Below, one piece after another: positions 24,067 to 32,033 of a stretch of DNA of 32,816 nt. Source of the stretch: an uncultured Bacilli bacterium. Its GTDB lineage: Bacteria; Bacillota_I; Bacilli_A; RF39; UBA660. The notes under the pieces are model-generated. The model saw nothing but the letters and a program-made list of their open reading frames with translations, did no database searches and had not been told where the DNA came from. The stretch spans positions 1 to 32,816 of the forward strand of contig CANTWP010000107.1 in assembly GCA_947853245.1 (NCBI GenBank), written 5' to 3'. Both the position numbers and the translations under genes were made by a program. Position 1 is the stretch's first letter. Each line of letters opens with the position of its first letter.

Positions 24067-25697
24067 ACAACTAAAATCATTGGTTTACATTCTGTTTGAT
24101 CATAGAAATATTTACCAACCTTATCACGGATTTCTAATTTAATATTATTATAATCTATATAATTATGTTTAGTATTGGCTTCTATAATAGACGCAGAAAT
24201 ATTTTCAGCTTCTTTTATTAAATCATTATTCTCTTTTACATAGATAAATCCTCTGGTTAAGACCTCAGGACCCGCTAAAACTTTTTTGCCTATTTTTTCT
24301 AAAGTAGCAGTTACAATAACTATACCATTATCACTTAAAAGCTCACGATCTTTTAATACTAATTCTCCAATATCACCATTAGTTTTTCCGTCAATTAAAA
24401 TCTCATCAGTTTTAATTTTTTCTTTTGTTGGCAATAATATACCATCCTTAAATACTGAAACATCACCATTTAAACTTAGAATAATATTTTCTTCATTCAT
24501 ACCAACTTGCATTGCCACTTCTTTATTAGCCACTTGATGACGATACTCACCATTTATTGGAAAATAATACTTTGGTTGCATTAAATCTAACATTAACATT
24601 AAATCTTCACTAGATGCATGGTAAGATAAATACTTCTTTTCTGGTAATGTTACAATATTTGAACCAATTTTAGCAATATTATCTAATACTTTAGTAGCAC
24701 TCTTTTCCATACCCTCGTATACTGGAGATGCAAATACTACTGTATCTTTATCAGTAATAGTTACAAACTTATCATAACCACGAATGATACGTCTAATATT
24801 AGAGAATGGTTTTTCTCGTTCATCAGATACAATAATTACAACATTAGCATCATCAGCATTATGAATATTTGAAATACGGCTTTTATCAAATTTGATATAA
24901 CCCAAATCAATTGATTTTAAAATTAATGTTTCTAAACTTTTACCCATGATAATAACATGGCGACTAGTTTTCATAATTTCTGTAAATAATTCCTGAATAC
25001 GATATAATTGTGAACTAGAAATATTAAATAGAATTCGTCCATTATTGGTTCCTAATGTTTCTCTAATTATTCCAGTTGCTCTATGATTAGGAGAAGTATA
25101 TCCTTTTTTATCAGCATACATAGATTCACTAAGTAAGCAGAGTACTCCTTGTTTACCTACATAAGCAAGTTTTCCAATATCAGTCTTATAAGATTCCATC
25201 ATCGTTGAATCAAAAACAAAATTACCCGTATAGAATATTGCACCATCTGGTGTGTAAAGTACATAACCAACAGACTCTGGAACTGAATGTGTTAACGCTA
25301 TTGGAAAAAGACTACAAGCACCAAAACCAATTTTATGATGAACTTGGACTGGAATAAGATGACTATCTTTAATTCCATCATCTAATAATTGATTTTTAAT
25401 AACTTCTAAAGTAAAGTTAGTTCCATATATTTTTAATTTTGGAATATCTATTAAAATATCTGATAAAGCTCCCATCTGTTGTTCATGGCCATGACTAATA
25501 AACAATCCTTTAATTCTATCTTTATTAGTTTTTAAGTATTCATAATCAGGTATAACATAATCTACCCCTAACATTGAATCGTCAGCATATTTTAATCCCG
25601 CATCAAATACAAATATATCATTATCTACTTCTATTACATACATGTTTTTACCAATTTCATTTAGTCCACCTAAACTAAATATTTTTATTTTACTCAT
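24051..25697 (-). CDS. RNase J family protein with a dismantled metal site (RNase J2-like pseudoenzyme)
   Basis: 548 residues, the family's full length: metallo-beta-lactamase domain, inserted beta-CASP domain, C-terminal domain. Overall similarity to RNase J is clear (SLGGLNEIGKNMYVIE, THSVPESVG, LSYHASSEDL, RGFIYVKE), but the catalytic ligands are changed. H-x-H-x-D-H reads HGHEQQ at 69-74, TGDF reads TGNF (Asn159), the LSDS motif reads LSES (Glu191), and the PVHGEYR histidine is Asn382. His137 remains. Active RNase J1 is a 5'-3' exonuclease and endonuclease; J2 of Bacillus is a weak subunit with altered ligands. This protein is probably a non-catalytic partner of a J1 encoded elsewhere. 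There is no frameshift, so it is under selection. Own promoter embedded in the sufS terminator. Confidence 0.9.
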   Translation of the reverse strand: MSKIKIFSLGGLNEIGKNMYVIEVDNDIFVFDAGLKYADDSMLGVDYVIPDYEYLKTNKDRIKGLFISHGHEQQMGALSDILIDIPKLKIYGTNFTLEVIKNQLLDDGIKDSHLIPVQVHHKIGFGACSLFPIALTHSVPESVGYVLYTPDGAIFYTGNFVFDSTMMESYKTDIGKLAYVGKQGVLCLLSESMYADKKGYTSPNHRATGIIRETLGTNNGRILFNISSSQLYRIQELFTEIMKTSRHVIIMGKSLETLILKSIDLGYIKFDKSRISNIHNADDANVVIIVSDEREKPFSNIRRIIRGYDKFVTITDKDTVVFASPVYEGMEKSATKVLDNIAKIGSNIVTLPEKKYLSYHASSEDLMLMLDLMQPKYYFPINGEYRHQVANKEVAMQVGMNEENIILSLNGDVSVFKDGILLPTKEKIKTDEILIDGKTNGDIGELVLKDRELLSDNGIVIVTATLEKIGKKVLAGPEVLTRGFIYVKENNDLIKEAENISASIIEANTKHNYIDYNNIKLEIRDKVGKYFYDQTECKPMILVVIQEI

Positions 25698-25735
25698 ATT
25701 AACTCCTTTCTTTCAGTCCTTGTGGAAACTTCATA

Positions 25736-25764
25736 ATTATAACAAAAAAAGGTAGGATTGTCTA
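25736..25764 (-). promoter_or_regulatory. Promoter of the RNase J-like gene, overlapping the sufS terminator
   Basis: Minus strand TAGACA (25759-25764), 17-nt spacer, TATAAT (25736-25741) with an extended TGT before it. The -35 lies in the stem and loop of the sufS terminator, whose T-run is part of the spacer. Confidence 0.7.
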
Positions 25765-25770
25765 CCTTTT
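25744..25770 (-). terminator. Terminator after sufS
   Basis: Minus strand AAAAGGTAG, 6-nt loop, CTACCTTTT with further T (stem 25747-25770). It overlaps the sufS stop. Confidence 0.85.
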
Positions 25771-26962
25771 ATAATATTTCTTCTTTTAAACTAGGATTAT
25801 TTAATACTTTAACTAAATAATCTATTTCTTCTTTAGTATTATAAAAATAAAAACTAACACGACAAGTGTTTTTGACATTCAAATCTTCTTTTAACATCTT
25901 AGTACAATGATTACCTGCTCTAACACAAATATGATATTTATTAAGATAAATCGCTAAATCTTGAGAAAAAATATCTTTAATATTAAAAGTAATGATACCA
26001 CTTTCTGTATTTTCATTATATATAATTATATCTTTTACTAACTTTAATTTTTTAATTGCATATTTTTTTAACTTTTTTTCATAGTTTTCTATATTATTCA
26101 TACCTATATTATTTAAATAATCAATAACAGGACCAAACGCTATTACGTCGGCAATAGATGGTGTACCAGCTTCTAAAGAATATGGTATTTCTTTATATAC
26201 CCTAATATTATCACTATTAAATGTAGCATTCATCCCCCCACCAAAAACACAGGGATGAGTATTGTTTAAATATTCTTCTTTACCATATAAAATACCTAGT
26301 CCAGTCGGACCACACATTTTATGAGCAGAGAATGCTAAAAAATCAACATCTAAATCTTGAACATCTATTTTCATATGTGGAACACTTTGAGCCCCATCTA
26401 CAACTACTAAAATACCTTTAGAATGAGCATAAGAAATTATACCTTTAAGATCACGAATATCACCTACTACATTAGTAATGTGCGCTAAAGAAATAACTTT
26501 TGTTTTATCAGTAATTATTTTCTTTATGGAATCTAATGTTAAATTATAATTTTCATCTAATTCTGCATATTTAATTTTTAAGTTTAATTCATTAGCAAGT
26601 TCAATCCAAGGTAAAATATTAGATGCATGTTCAGCTTTATTTAAAATAATTTCATCAAATTCCTGTAAATAATATTTGAAATAACCACATACTATTTTAT
26701 TTAATGAATCTGTTGCACCACTAGTAAAAACGATCGTTTCTCTTTTTTCAGCATTAATAAAATTCTTTATTTTATTTCTAGTTTTTTCATACATTGTATC
26801 TACTTTTAAGCTAATGTCATAATCTCCTCTATGGGCATTAGCAGTATAATTCATATAATAGTCATTTAAATATTCACAAAGCACTCTTGGTTTGAATGTC
26901 GTTGCGGCATTATCTAAATAAACTATATTTTGCTTTAACATTGGAAAATCTTCACGATTCAT
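25769..26962 (-). CDS. sufS: Cysteine desulfurase SufS
   Basis: 397 residues. PLP-dependent aminotransferase class V fold: LDNAATTFKPR near the N-terminus, AEHASNILPW, VVDGAQSVPH, the PLP Lys215 in SAHKMCGPTGLG, and the catalytic Cys353 in RAGNHCTKM (usually RxGHHCA). The enzyme takes sulfur from cysteine as a persulfide for Fe-S cluster assembly. It starts 4 nt after the sufD stop; GGAGGTGA overlaps the sufD stop. No sufU or sufB follows. Confidence 0.95.
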   Translation of the reverse strand: MNREDFPMLKQNIVYLDNAATTFKPRVLCEYLNDYYMNYTANAHRGDYDISLKVDTMYEKTRNKIKNFINAEKRETIVFTSGATDSLNKIVCGYFKYYLQEFDEIILNKAEHASNILPWIELANELNLKIKYAELDENYNLTLDSIKKIITDKTKVISLAHITNVVGDIRDLKGIISYAHSKGILVVVDGAQSVPHMKIDVQDLDVDFLAFSAHKMCGPTGLGILYGKEEYLNNTHPCVFGGGMNATFNSDNIRVYKEIPYSLEAGTPSIADVIAFGPVIDYLNNIGMNNIENYEKKLKKYAIKKLKLVKDIIIYNENTESGIITFNIKDIFSQDLAIYLNKYHICVRAGNHCTKMLKEDLNVKNTCRVSFYFYNTKEEIDYLVKVLNNPSLKEEIL

Positions 26963-26966
26963 AAAA

Positions 26967-27764
26967 TCACCTCCAATACTGTTCTGCTACTACTTTAAAA
27001 TCATCTTGCATTTTAGATGGTAAATTAGAAATTAAAAATCCATTAATTAATAGTTTTAATGCTTCTTGATAAGGTATACTTCTACTTTGTAAATAGAAAA
27101 GTTCAATGTCTTTAAAGGCTCCTACAAAAGCACTATGATTAGCAGTAACATCAAAACAATCTATATACATATTGGGTTTAATTAAACATTCATTATTAGT
27201 TAAATTAATAATACGATTATTCTGATCTACTGTACATCCACTATTATCTTTTGATACAAAGCTAGAAACATTAAATGATAAGTTCCCATTGTCTATGTTA
27301 ACTCCTTCATTAATTAAATTACTAACGGTGTTTTTAGCATTATGATAAACCATCATATCATATTGCTCTGCACCGCTTGAAACAGTTTTAATTACTCTCT
27401 TAACATTACTATTATTACCATTTAAATTCACAATAGTATATTCTTTTGTACCTTTTAAGTTACTAGTTTTATAAATATTACAAATACTATTTTCTTCTAA
27501 ATAATATTTATACTGTATTTTTAAATAATCACCGATTGTATGTTCGTATATACTAACATTAACATCCTTTTTTACATTAATAAATAAATCTAATTTACTT
27601 GAGATTACTATATCATATTCTATATCTAATTCTGTGTCTTTATTAATGATTAATTTAATTGAATTTACAAGATAATTATCATTTTTTTCTTTTAGAGAAA
27701 CTTCTAGAGAATGATCACACTCTAATAATTCTATTTTATCATTCACTATTTTTATTCTATTCAT
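26967..27764 (-). CDS. sufD: SufD-like Fe-S assembly scaffold protein (short form)
   Basis: 265 residues, far shorter than usual SufD (about 430) or SufB (about 465). The SufB/D beta-helix core is recognisable in the second half: MMVYHNAKNTVSNLINEGV, NECLIKPNMYIDCFDVTANHSAFVGAF and the C-terminal LKLLINGFLISNLP, typical of SufD ends. The usual N-terminal helical region is missing. It lies between sufC (8-nt overlap) and sufS, as in sufCDSUB operons. SufD normally partners SufB and SufC2; with no sufB here, the partner must be elsewhere. Confidence 0.85.
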   Translation of the reverse strand: MNRIKIVNDKIELLECDHSLEVSLKEKNDNYLVNSIKLIINKDTELDIEYDIVISSKLDLFINVKKDVNVSIYEHTIGDYLKIQYKYYLEENSICNIYKTSNLKGTKEYTIVNLNGNNSNVKRVIKTVSSGAEQYDMMVYHNAKNTVSNLINEGVNIDNGNLSFNVSSFVSKDNSGCTVDQNNRIINLTNNECLIKPNMYIDCFDVTANHSAFVGAFKDIELFYLQSRSIPYQEALKLLINGFLISNLPSKMQDDFKVVAEQYWR

Positions 27765-28542
27765 TTTTTAGTGTTTCCTTCATAATACAAGACCCAGATA
27801 TAATAGTTTTTTCTAATTTTTCATAACCATTTTCTTCTATATAATCAACTAACTCTTGACCACCACTTTTTACAATGTGGCCATCCTTCATAATGTGTAC
27901 ATGAGTTGGTTTTATATAATCAAGTAATCTATGATAGTGAGTAATAAGTAGTATTCCCGGATTATTACTCTCATAATAATTCATTACATTTTCCCCTACT
28001 ACTTTCAAACTATCAACATCTAAACCAGAATCAATTTCGTCTAACATAACAAAGTTGGGTTCTAACATATACATTTGTAATATTTCATTCTTCTTGCGCT
28101 CTCCACCAGAAAAACCTTGGTTTATTCCACGATGAATCATATCCTTGTCCATCTTAAGTTTCTCTACAGACGTATCTATTTTCTTAATAAAATCAAATAA
28201 TTTAAATTGATCTTTTTGTTTATTATGTAAAGCCGCTCTTAAAAAGTCAGAATTACTAACACCTTCTATCTCTGGTGGCATCTGCATCCCTAAAAATATA
28301 CCTAAATTAGCTCTATCACAAACATCTAAATTATTAATGCTTTGACCATCAAAAATAATATCACCTTCTAATAATTTATAAGAAGGATCTCCCATTATCA
28401 CTTTTGACAAAGTAGACTTACCAGTTCCATTAGGCCCCATTATAGCGTGAATTTCACCACTATTAATTTCTAAATTAAAATTTTTTAAGATTACTTTGTT
28501 ATCTATTTCTACACTTAAATTTAATATTTTTAATGTGTGCAT
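27757..28542 (-). CDS. sufC: Fe-S cluster assembly ATPase SufC
   Basis: 261 residues. ABC ATPase with Walker A GPNGTGKST (36-44), SufC-type LGIFLGMQMPPEIEGVSN, signature FSGGERKKNEILQM, Walker B FVMLDEIDSGLD, and switch His in LLITHYHRLLDYI. SufC powers the SufBD scaffold. It is the first gene of the operon, with GGAG before the ATG at 28542; a TATAAT (28562-28567, minus strand) lies about 20 nt upstream, without a clear -35. Confidence 0.95.
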   Translation of the reverse strand: MHTLKILNLSVEIDNKVILKNFNLEINSGEIHAIMGPNGTGKSTLSKVIMGDPSYKLLEGDIIFDGQSINNLDVCDRANLGIFLGMQMPPEIEGVSNSDFLRAALHNKQKDQFKLFDFIKKIDTSVEKLKMDKDMIHRGINQGFSGGERKKNEILQMYMLEPNFVMLDEIDSGLDVDSLKVVGENVMNYYESNNPGILLITHYHRLLDYIKPTHVHIMKDGHIVKSGGQELVDYIEENGYEKLEKTIISGSCIMKETLKNE

Positions 28543-28562
28543 AAAATCATCTCCGTTTAATA

Positions 28563-28593
28563 TTATACAATAATTTATAGATTTTTTGTATAA
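28563..28593. repeat. Inverted repeat in the divergent sufC/HIT promoter region
   Basis: TTATACAA (28563-28570) and TTGTATAA (28586-28593), perfect 8-bp arms 15 nt apart. The left arm overlaps the sufC -10. It may be an operator for a dimeric regulator, or chance in AT-rich DNA. Confidence 0.35.
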
Positions 28594-28642
28594 AATTTCT
28601 AAAATGTATAATAATATTACTGAATATTCGCAGTATTCACTA

Positions 28643-28680
28643 AAATATGAAATCTCTTTATTGAAGATTTCATATTTTTT
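28643..28680 (+). terminator. Terminator-like hairpin upstream of the HIT gene
   Basis: AAATATGAAATCT (28643-28655), 9-nt loop, AGATTTCATATTT (28665-28677), then TTT. A perfect 13-bp stem. An upstream TATAAT at 28607 could give a leader of about 60 nt ending here. Whether it regulates the HIT gene or shields it from upstream transcription is unknown. Confidence 0.6.
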
Positions 28681-28689
28681 AGTTATAAT
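28661..28689 (+). promoter_or_regulatory. Probable promoter of the HIT gene
   Basis: TTGAAG (28661-28666, in the hairpin loop and right arm), 17-nt spacer, TATAAT (28684-28689). The start would be near 28695, almost at the AGGAG, giving a very short leader. Confidence 0.5.
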
Positions 28690-28709
28690 ATATTTAGGAG
28701 AGTGATAAA

Positions 28710-29081
28710 ATGGACTGTATTTTTTGTAAAATTATCAATGGTGAAATTCCATCTTATACTATCTACGAAGATGATACTGTTAAGGCTTTTTTAGATATTA
28801 ATCCTAATTGTAATGGTCATACTTTAATAATTCCCAAAAAACATATTAAAGATATTACTGATATAGATGAAATTACTCTAAAACAAATATTTAAAGTTGC
28901 CCAAAAATTAAAGAAGGAATTAGAAAATAAACTTCATATTGATGGATTAACATTAGTACAAAATAATGGTTATATCCAAGAAGTCAAACATTTTCATTTA
29001 CACTTAAAACCAGTATATAAAGAAAAACAAAGTCTAAAAAAAGTAGAAGATATCTACAATATATTAAAGGCCACAGAATAA
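28710..29081 (+). CDS. hit: HIT family nucleotide-binding hydrolase
   Basis: 123 residues. The family's His triad is His94, His96 and His98 in KHFHLHLKP. CIFCKIINGEIPS with Cys3/Cys6 at the N-terminus is typical of the Hint/HIT subgroup, and DINPNCNGHTLIIPKKH is the conserved middle. The protein is a likely purine nucleoside phosphoramidase or dinucleotide hydrolase. It is shorter at the C-terminus than some homologues. Single-gene unit divergent from suf. Confidence 0.93.
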   Translation: MDCIFCKIINGEIPSYTIYEDDTVKAFLDINPNCNGHTLIIPKKHIKDITDIDEITLKQIFKVAQKLKKELENKLHIDGLTLVQNNGYIQEVKHFHLHLKPVYKEKQSLKKVEDIYNILKATE

Positions 29082-29095
29082 ACTGTGACCTTTTT
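29066..29095. terminator. Bidirectional terminator after the HIT gene
   Basis: AAAGGCCACAG, 6-nt loop, CTGTGACCTTT with one C-A mismatch, followed by T on the plus strand. It also serves the converging gene that ends at 29094. Confidence 0.85.
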
Positions 29096-29933
29096 AATTA
29101 TTATCAATTTTTAACTTTTTAACCATTTCTTTACTAACGTTTTTATCAATAAAATCTTTAGTATCATTAGAGTGCGCTAAATCAGTTTGATAAGCTAAAT
29201 AAATCGCTATTATTTTAGTAAAATCATTAGGTAATTCTGATAAATCTTCAGCAATCATTTCTAAACTATCTGTTTCTAACCTATCAACATATTCCAAAGT
29301 TTCTTCTGAGAAAGTTTCATCTAATGTATGCATAAATTTATTACCAATATAAAATCCTCTAAAGATTTCCAAAAAATTTTTATCATACATTTCTTTATTC
29401 TCATCTTTTAATTTACTCATTATCGTTATAACTAACTGATAAAAGTTAGATAAATATTTACTACCTAATTTTTCTAAATAATCTTTGTAATAATGGTTTA
29501 TAGAATCAATATCCTTTTGAATTCCATAAACATAAATATCAACCAAATATAATGGATCAAATTCTAATAATTTAAAATAATCTTTGTTATCTGCTTTTTC
29601 TTCAATTAAAAGACATCTATCAATAATAGGAAAATTCCAAAATTGTTTAGCATTTACAAAAAGTATTTGCAGTAAATGATAATTATCTTCTAAAACTTCT
29701 TTTACATGCTTAAAATCAGATTTCACTAAAATAGAATATAATCTTTTAGAATAATTATCACTATCTGGTTCATTTTTTCGTCTTTGTAAAATTTGATAAC
29801 CATCCGCTAATATAATACGTAAATATCTTTCTTTTATAGGTTCATCTAATTGATCTAAAAACAGTAATAGTTGTTTATTATCCAGTTTATAAAGTTTATG
29901 TCTATATGTATCATTAATGCTATAACAAATCAT
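29094..29933 (-). CDS. Unknown helical cytoplasmic protein
   Basis: 279 residues, no signal peptide, membrane segment or recognised motif. The composition (Leu, Asp, Lys, Tyr) and spacing suggest an all-helical, possibly repeat-like fold (LLLFLDQLDEPIKERYLRIIL, EMIAEDLSELPNDFTKIIAIYLAY). The start ATG is preceded by AGGGGTGAT 5 nt upstream. An extended -10 promoter lies in the gap to the next gene. No function can be given. Confidence 0.65.
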   Translation of the reverse strand: MICYSINDTYRHKLYKLDNKQLLLFLDQLDEPIKERYLRIILADGYQILQRRKNEPDSDNYSKRLYSILVKSDFKHVKEVLEDNYHLLQILFVNAKQFWNFPIIDRCLLIEEKADNKDYFKLLEFDPLYLVDIYVYGIQKDIDSINHYYKDYLEKLGSKYLSNFYQLVITIMSKLKDENKEMYDKNFLEIFRGFYIGNKFMHTLDETFSEETLEYVDRLETDSLEMIAEDLSELPNDFTKIIAIYLAYQTDLAHSNDTKDFIDKNVSKEMVKKLKIDNN

Positions 29934-29956
29934 AGATAATCACCCCTGATATATTC

Positions 29957-29965
29957 ATTATAACA
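29957..29965 (-). promoter_or_regulatory. Extended -10 promoter of the 279-residue unknown gene
   Basis: Minus strand TGTTATAAT, about 23 nt before the ATG; no good -35. Confidence 0.5.
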
Positions 29966-29971
29966 TAATCA

Positions 29972-30418
29972 TTATCTATTGATAGTACAAATTGAACAAT
30001 TATTTAAAATTTCTAATAATTCCTCTTGATTAGAATATATTTTTATTTTTTCTATAGCAAGACCATAATAATCTATACTAATCATATCTGTTTTATAATT
30101 ATTTTTATCTAAGACTTTTTTATAATACGATATAAAATCTTGTATATTAAAACCTTTTTCACAATTAAAAAAGATATTACCTAATTTATCTTTATAAAGA
30201 GCATTAACTTTAGGATAAACTGCAACTATGTTATCTGTATTAGAAAAATATTTATCAAAGTTTTTAGTTGTTAAATTATTAGTATATATATCAAATATTT
30301 TATATTCATTATCATCATTTGATGACATTACTGGAATACCATCATTAGATGAATTATCCAATTTGATTATTAGAATTAAACAAATAAAAAGAAAGAAGAT
30401 ATTTAAAGCATACTTCAT
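29972..30418 (-). CDS. Small membrane-anchored or secreted protein, unknown
   Basis: 148 residues from the ATG at 30418 (MKYALNIFF), preceded by GGTGAT; longer in-frame starts use ATT and are unlikely. One N-terminal hydrophobic helix (about 4-20) without a clear cleavage site or lipobox, then a soluble mixed domain of about 120 residues ending CSICTINR. No recognised family. The start codon and Shine-Dalgarno are part of a perfect inverted repeat (30416-30440). Confidence 0.65.
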   Translation of the reverse strand: MKYALNIFFLFICLILIIKLDNSSNDGIPVMSSNDDNEYKIFDIYTNNLTTKNFDKYFSNTDNIVAVYPKVNALYKDKLGNIFFNCEKGFNIQDFISYYKKVLDKNNYKTDMISIDYYGLAIEKIKIYSNQEELLEILNNCSICTINR

Positions 30419-30440
30419 ACTAATCACCGTTATTAGTATG
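30416..30440 (-). promoter_or_regulatory. Inverted repeat holding the start codon and ribosome-binding site
   Basis: Minus strand CATACTAAT, 7-nt loop containing GGTG, ATTAGTATG. The ATG is the end of the 3' arm, so the hairpin would pair the start codon and expose only the Shine-Dalgarno loop. A possible translational switch, or a DNA operator. Confidence 0.4.
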
Positions 30441-30467
30441 GAATATTAAAAATAAATAATTCTTCTT

Positions 30468-31472
30468 TTAATTAATAATAAATTTTTTTTGACGTTCTGC
30501 ATATATTTCTTTGTTATAATTTTTTAAATACTGACGAAGAAAATATAATTTATCTAAATTATTATCAAAAACCATATCGACAAAAGATAATGCTTCTAAT
30601 AAATAAATGTTATCATAAAGTGATATAGCATTACTTGATGTATGCATTTTATTATTAGCAATATAATTGTTTAACCACTCTATATCAATTTTATTTGTCT
30701 TAATTGCAAGTAACATTTTACCAATTGTATTAACGTTATTTTGCCAAATAATCTCTTCAATAGTACCATTTGGAAATCTAAATTCAATTGTGTTTTTGGG
30801 ATGAACCATAGAATAATCAAGATTAATATTTTGGAAATTTATAGCGCATCTGCGACAGGTTCTTTCTTTAAGTAAACTAATATACTGTTCAATACTTATA
30901 TTAGTAAATTTGATATTATTGGAATTTATAAATTCTTGTAATCTAAAAGATAAAGGTGCTGCAAATCGATTAATGGGACGTCTTGCTTTGTCTGTTTCTC
31001 CATAACCAAATCTAAATAATACTTTTTCAAAGGCAATCCAACATTTTATTAATGTTAGCCAGTTCTCATAATTATTTCCAAATAATATACTTCCAAAATG
31101 AATATGTCCGCCACAATTTTCAGTAACAGAAACATGATTTTCTTTTAATATATTACATATAATTTTTAATTCTTTCCAAGTAGTCAAATTGTCTTTTAAA
31201 ATAGGGCTATTAATTTCTCCACCAGAATTTAAAGATCGATCATGTTTAGTTAACCAATGTATCAAGTTATTATTATCAAGTAATTTTTCAATGTTTTCAA
31301 CCAAACAATACTCAAACTCTAATTCTAATCCAAAAGTAATTTCTTCGGCTTCTAAAAATCCTAGTTGTTCTCTATATGTTAAATAAAATTTTTCTAAATA
31401 TAGAATTAATTCTTTTTTGTCAATTTCACTAAATTTAGAAAAGGTATCATTACTACTGATGTTTACATTCAT
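30468..31472 (-). CDS. Amidoligase-family (COOH-NH2 ligase fold) protein
   Basis: 334 residues. Motifs of the putative amidoligase superfamily (glutamine synthetase-like fold) appear in order: FGLELEFE (47-54), D-x-SLNSGGEINSP (78-90), CGGHIHFG (120-127), RPINRFAAP (165-173) and IEFRFPNGT (229-237). These carry the Glu, His and Arg residues expected to bind metal and ATP. Family members are predicted to join a carboxylate to an amine, in peptide tagging or cell-wall modification, but few have been characterised. The C-terminal 80 residues are helical. AAGGAG precedes the ATG by 7 nt. Its usual partners (gamma-glutamylcyclotransferase-like or GAT genes) are not adjacent. It follows a GNAT/UDG pair but has its own promoter. 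Confidence 0.8.
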   Translation of the reverse strand: MNVNISSNDTFSKFSEIDKKELILYLEKFYLTYREQLGFLEAEEITFGLELEFEYCLVENIEKLLDNNNLIHWLTKHDRSLNSGGEINSPILKDNLTTWKELKIICNILKENHVSVTENCGGHIHFGSILFGNNYENWLTLIKCWIAFEKVLFRFGYGETDKARRPINRFAAPLSFRLQEFINSNNIKFTNISIEQYISLLKERTCRRCAINFQNINLDYSMVHPKNTIEFRFPNGTIEEIIWQNNVNTIGKMLLAIKTNKIDIEWLNNYIANNKMHTSSNAISLYDNIYLLEALSFVDMVFDNNLDKLYFLRQYLKNYNKEIYAERQKKFIIN

Positions 31473-31497
31473 AATATTACTCCTTAAAGGTAAGTGT

Positions 31498-31506
31498 ATT
31501 ATAACA
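31498..31506 (-). promoter_or_regulatory. Extended -10 promoter of the amidoligase gene
   Basis: Minus strand TGTTATAAT; TTTGCA lies 17 nt upstream as a weak -35. About 25 nt before the ATG at 31472. Confidence 0.6.
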
Positions 31507-31547
31507 TAATTTGGAAAGAATGCAAAAATAGTAATTTATTTATTACT

Positions 31548-32033
31548 CTAATCTATTTTCTTTATCATATCATGCATGCGATTATGATAACCTTTTTTAT
31601 TATAAAATTTAACAGCACTGCTATTGTATGCAAAAACGTCTACAGATATATATTCACAGCCAATATTCTTAAAATATTCTTCCATTTTATTCATTAAAAT
31701 TTGACCAATACCTTGTGCTCTTATTTTCTTAGATACTATTAACTCTGTAATTCTTCCCTTTACTGGACATTTATAATCTAAATAATCACAGTCTTCATAT
31801 TTAGTTTGAACTCCCATTATCAAACCAACAGCATTATCATTTTCTATAGCAAGATAACATTTTCCGTTATTGTTATTGACTTCTTCTAAATCATATAAAA
31901 CCATTTTCTCTCTATAGTGTTCACCTACTATGTCTAAATGATCCTCATCAATACTGACAATATATTGTTCTAATTCTACAAGTAGATCTCTTACATCCTC
32001 TATATATTTATCTTCATATTCAATTATTTTCAT
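31548..32033 (-). CDS. GNAT family N-acetyltransferase
   Basis: 161 residues. Acetyl-CoA-binding motif A is RAQGIGQILMNKMEEYF (Q/R-x-x-G-x-G/A), preceded by the beta strand GRITELIVSK, and followed by motif B NSSAVKFYNKKGY. The substrate cannot be told from sequence. The start lies inside the last codons of the uracil-DNA-glycosylase-like gene (14-nt overlap), so the two are co-translated. Confidence 0.9.
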   Translation of the reverse strand: MKIIEYEDKYIEDVRDLLVELEQYIVSIDEDHLDIVGEHYREKMVLYDLEEVNNNNGKCYLAIENDNAVGLIMGVQTKYEDCDYLDYKCPVKGRITELIVSKKIRAQGIGQILMNKMEEYFKNIGCEYISVDVFAYNSSAVKFYNKKGYHNRMHDMIKKID

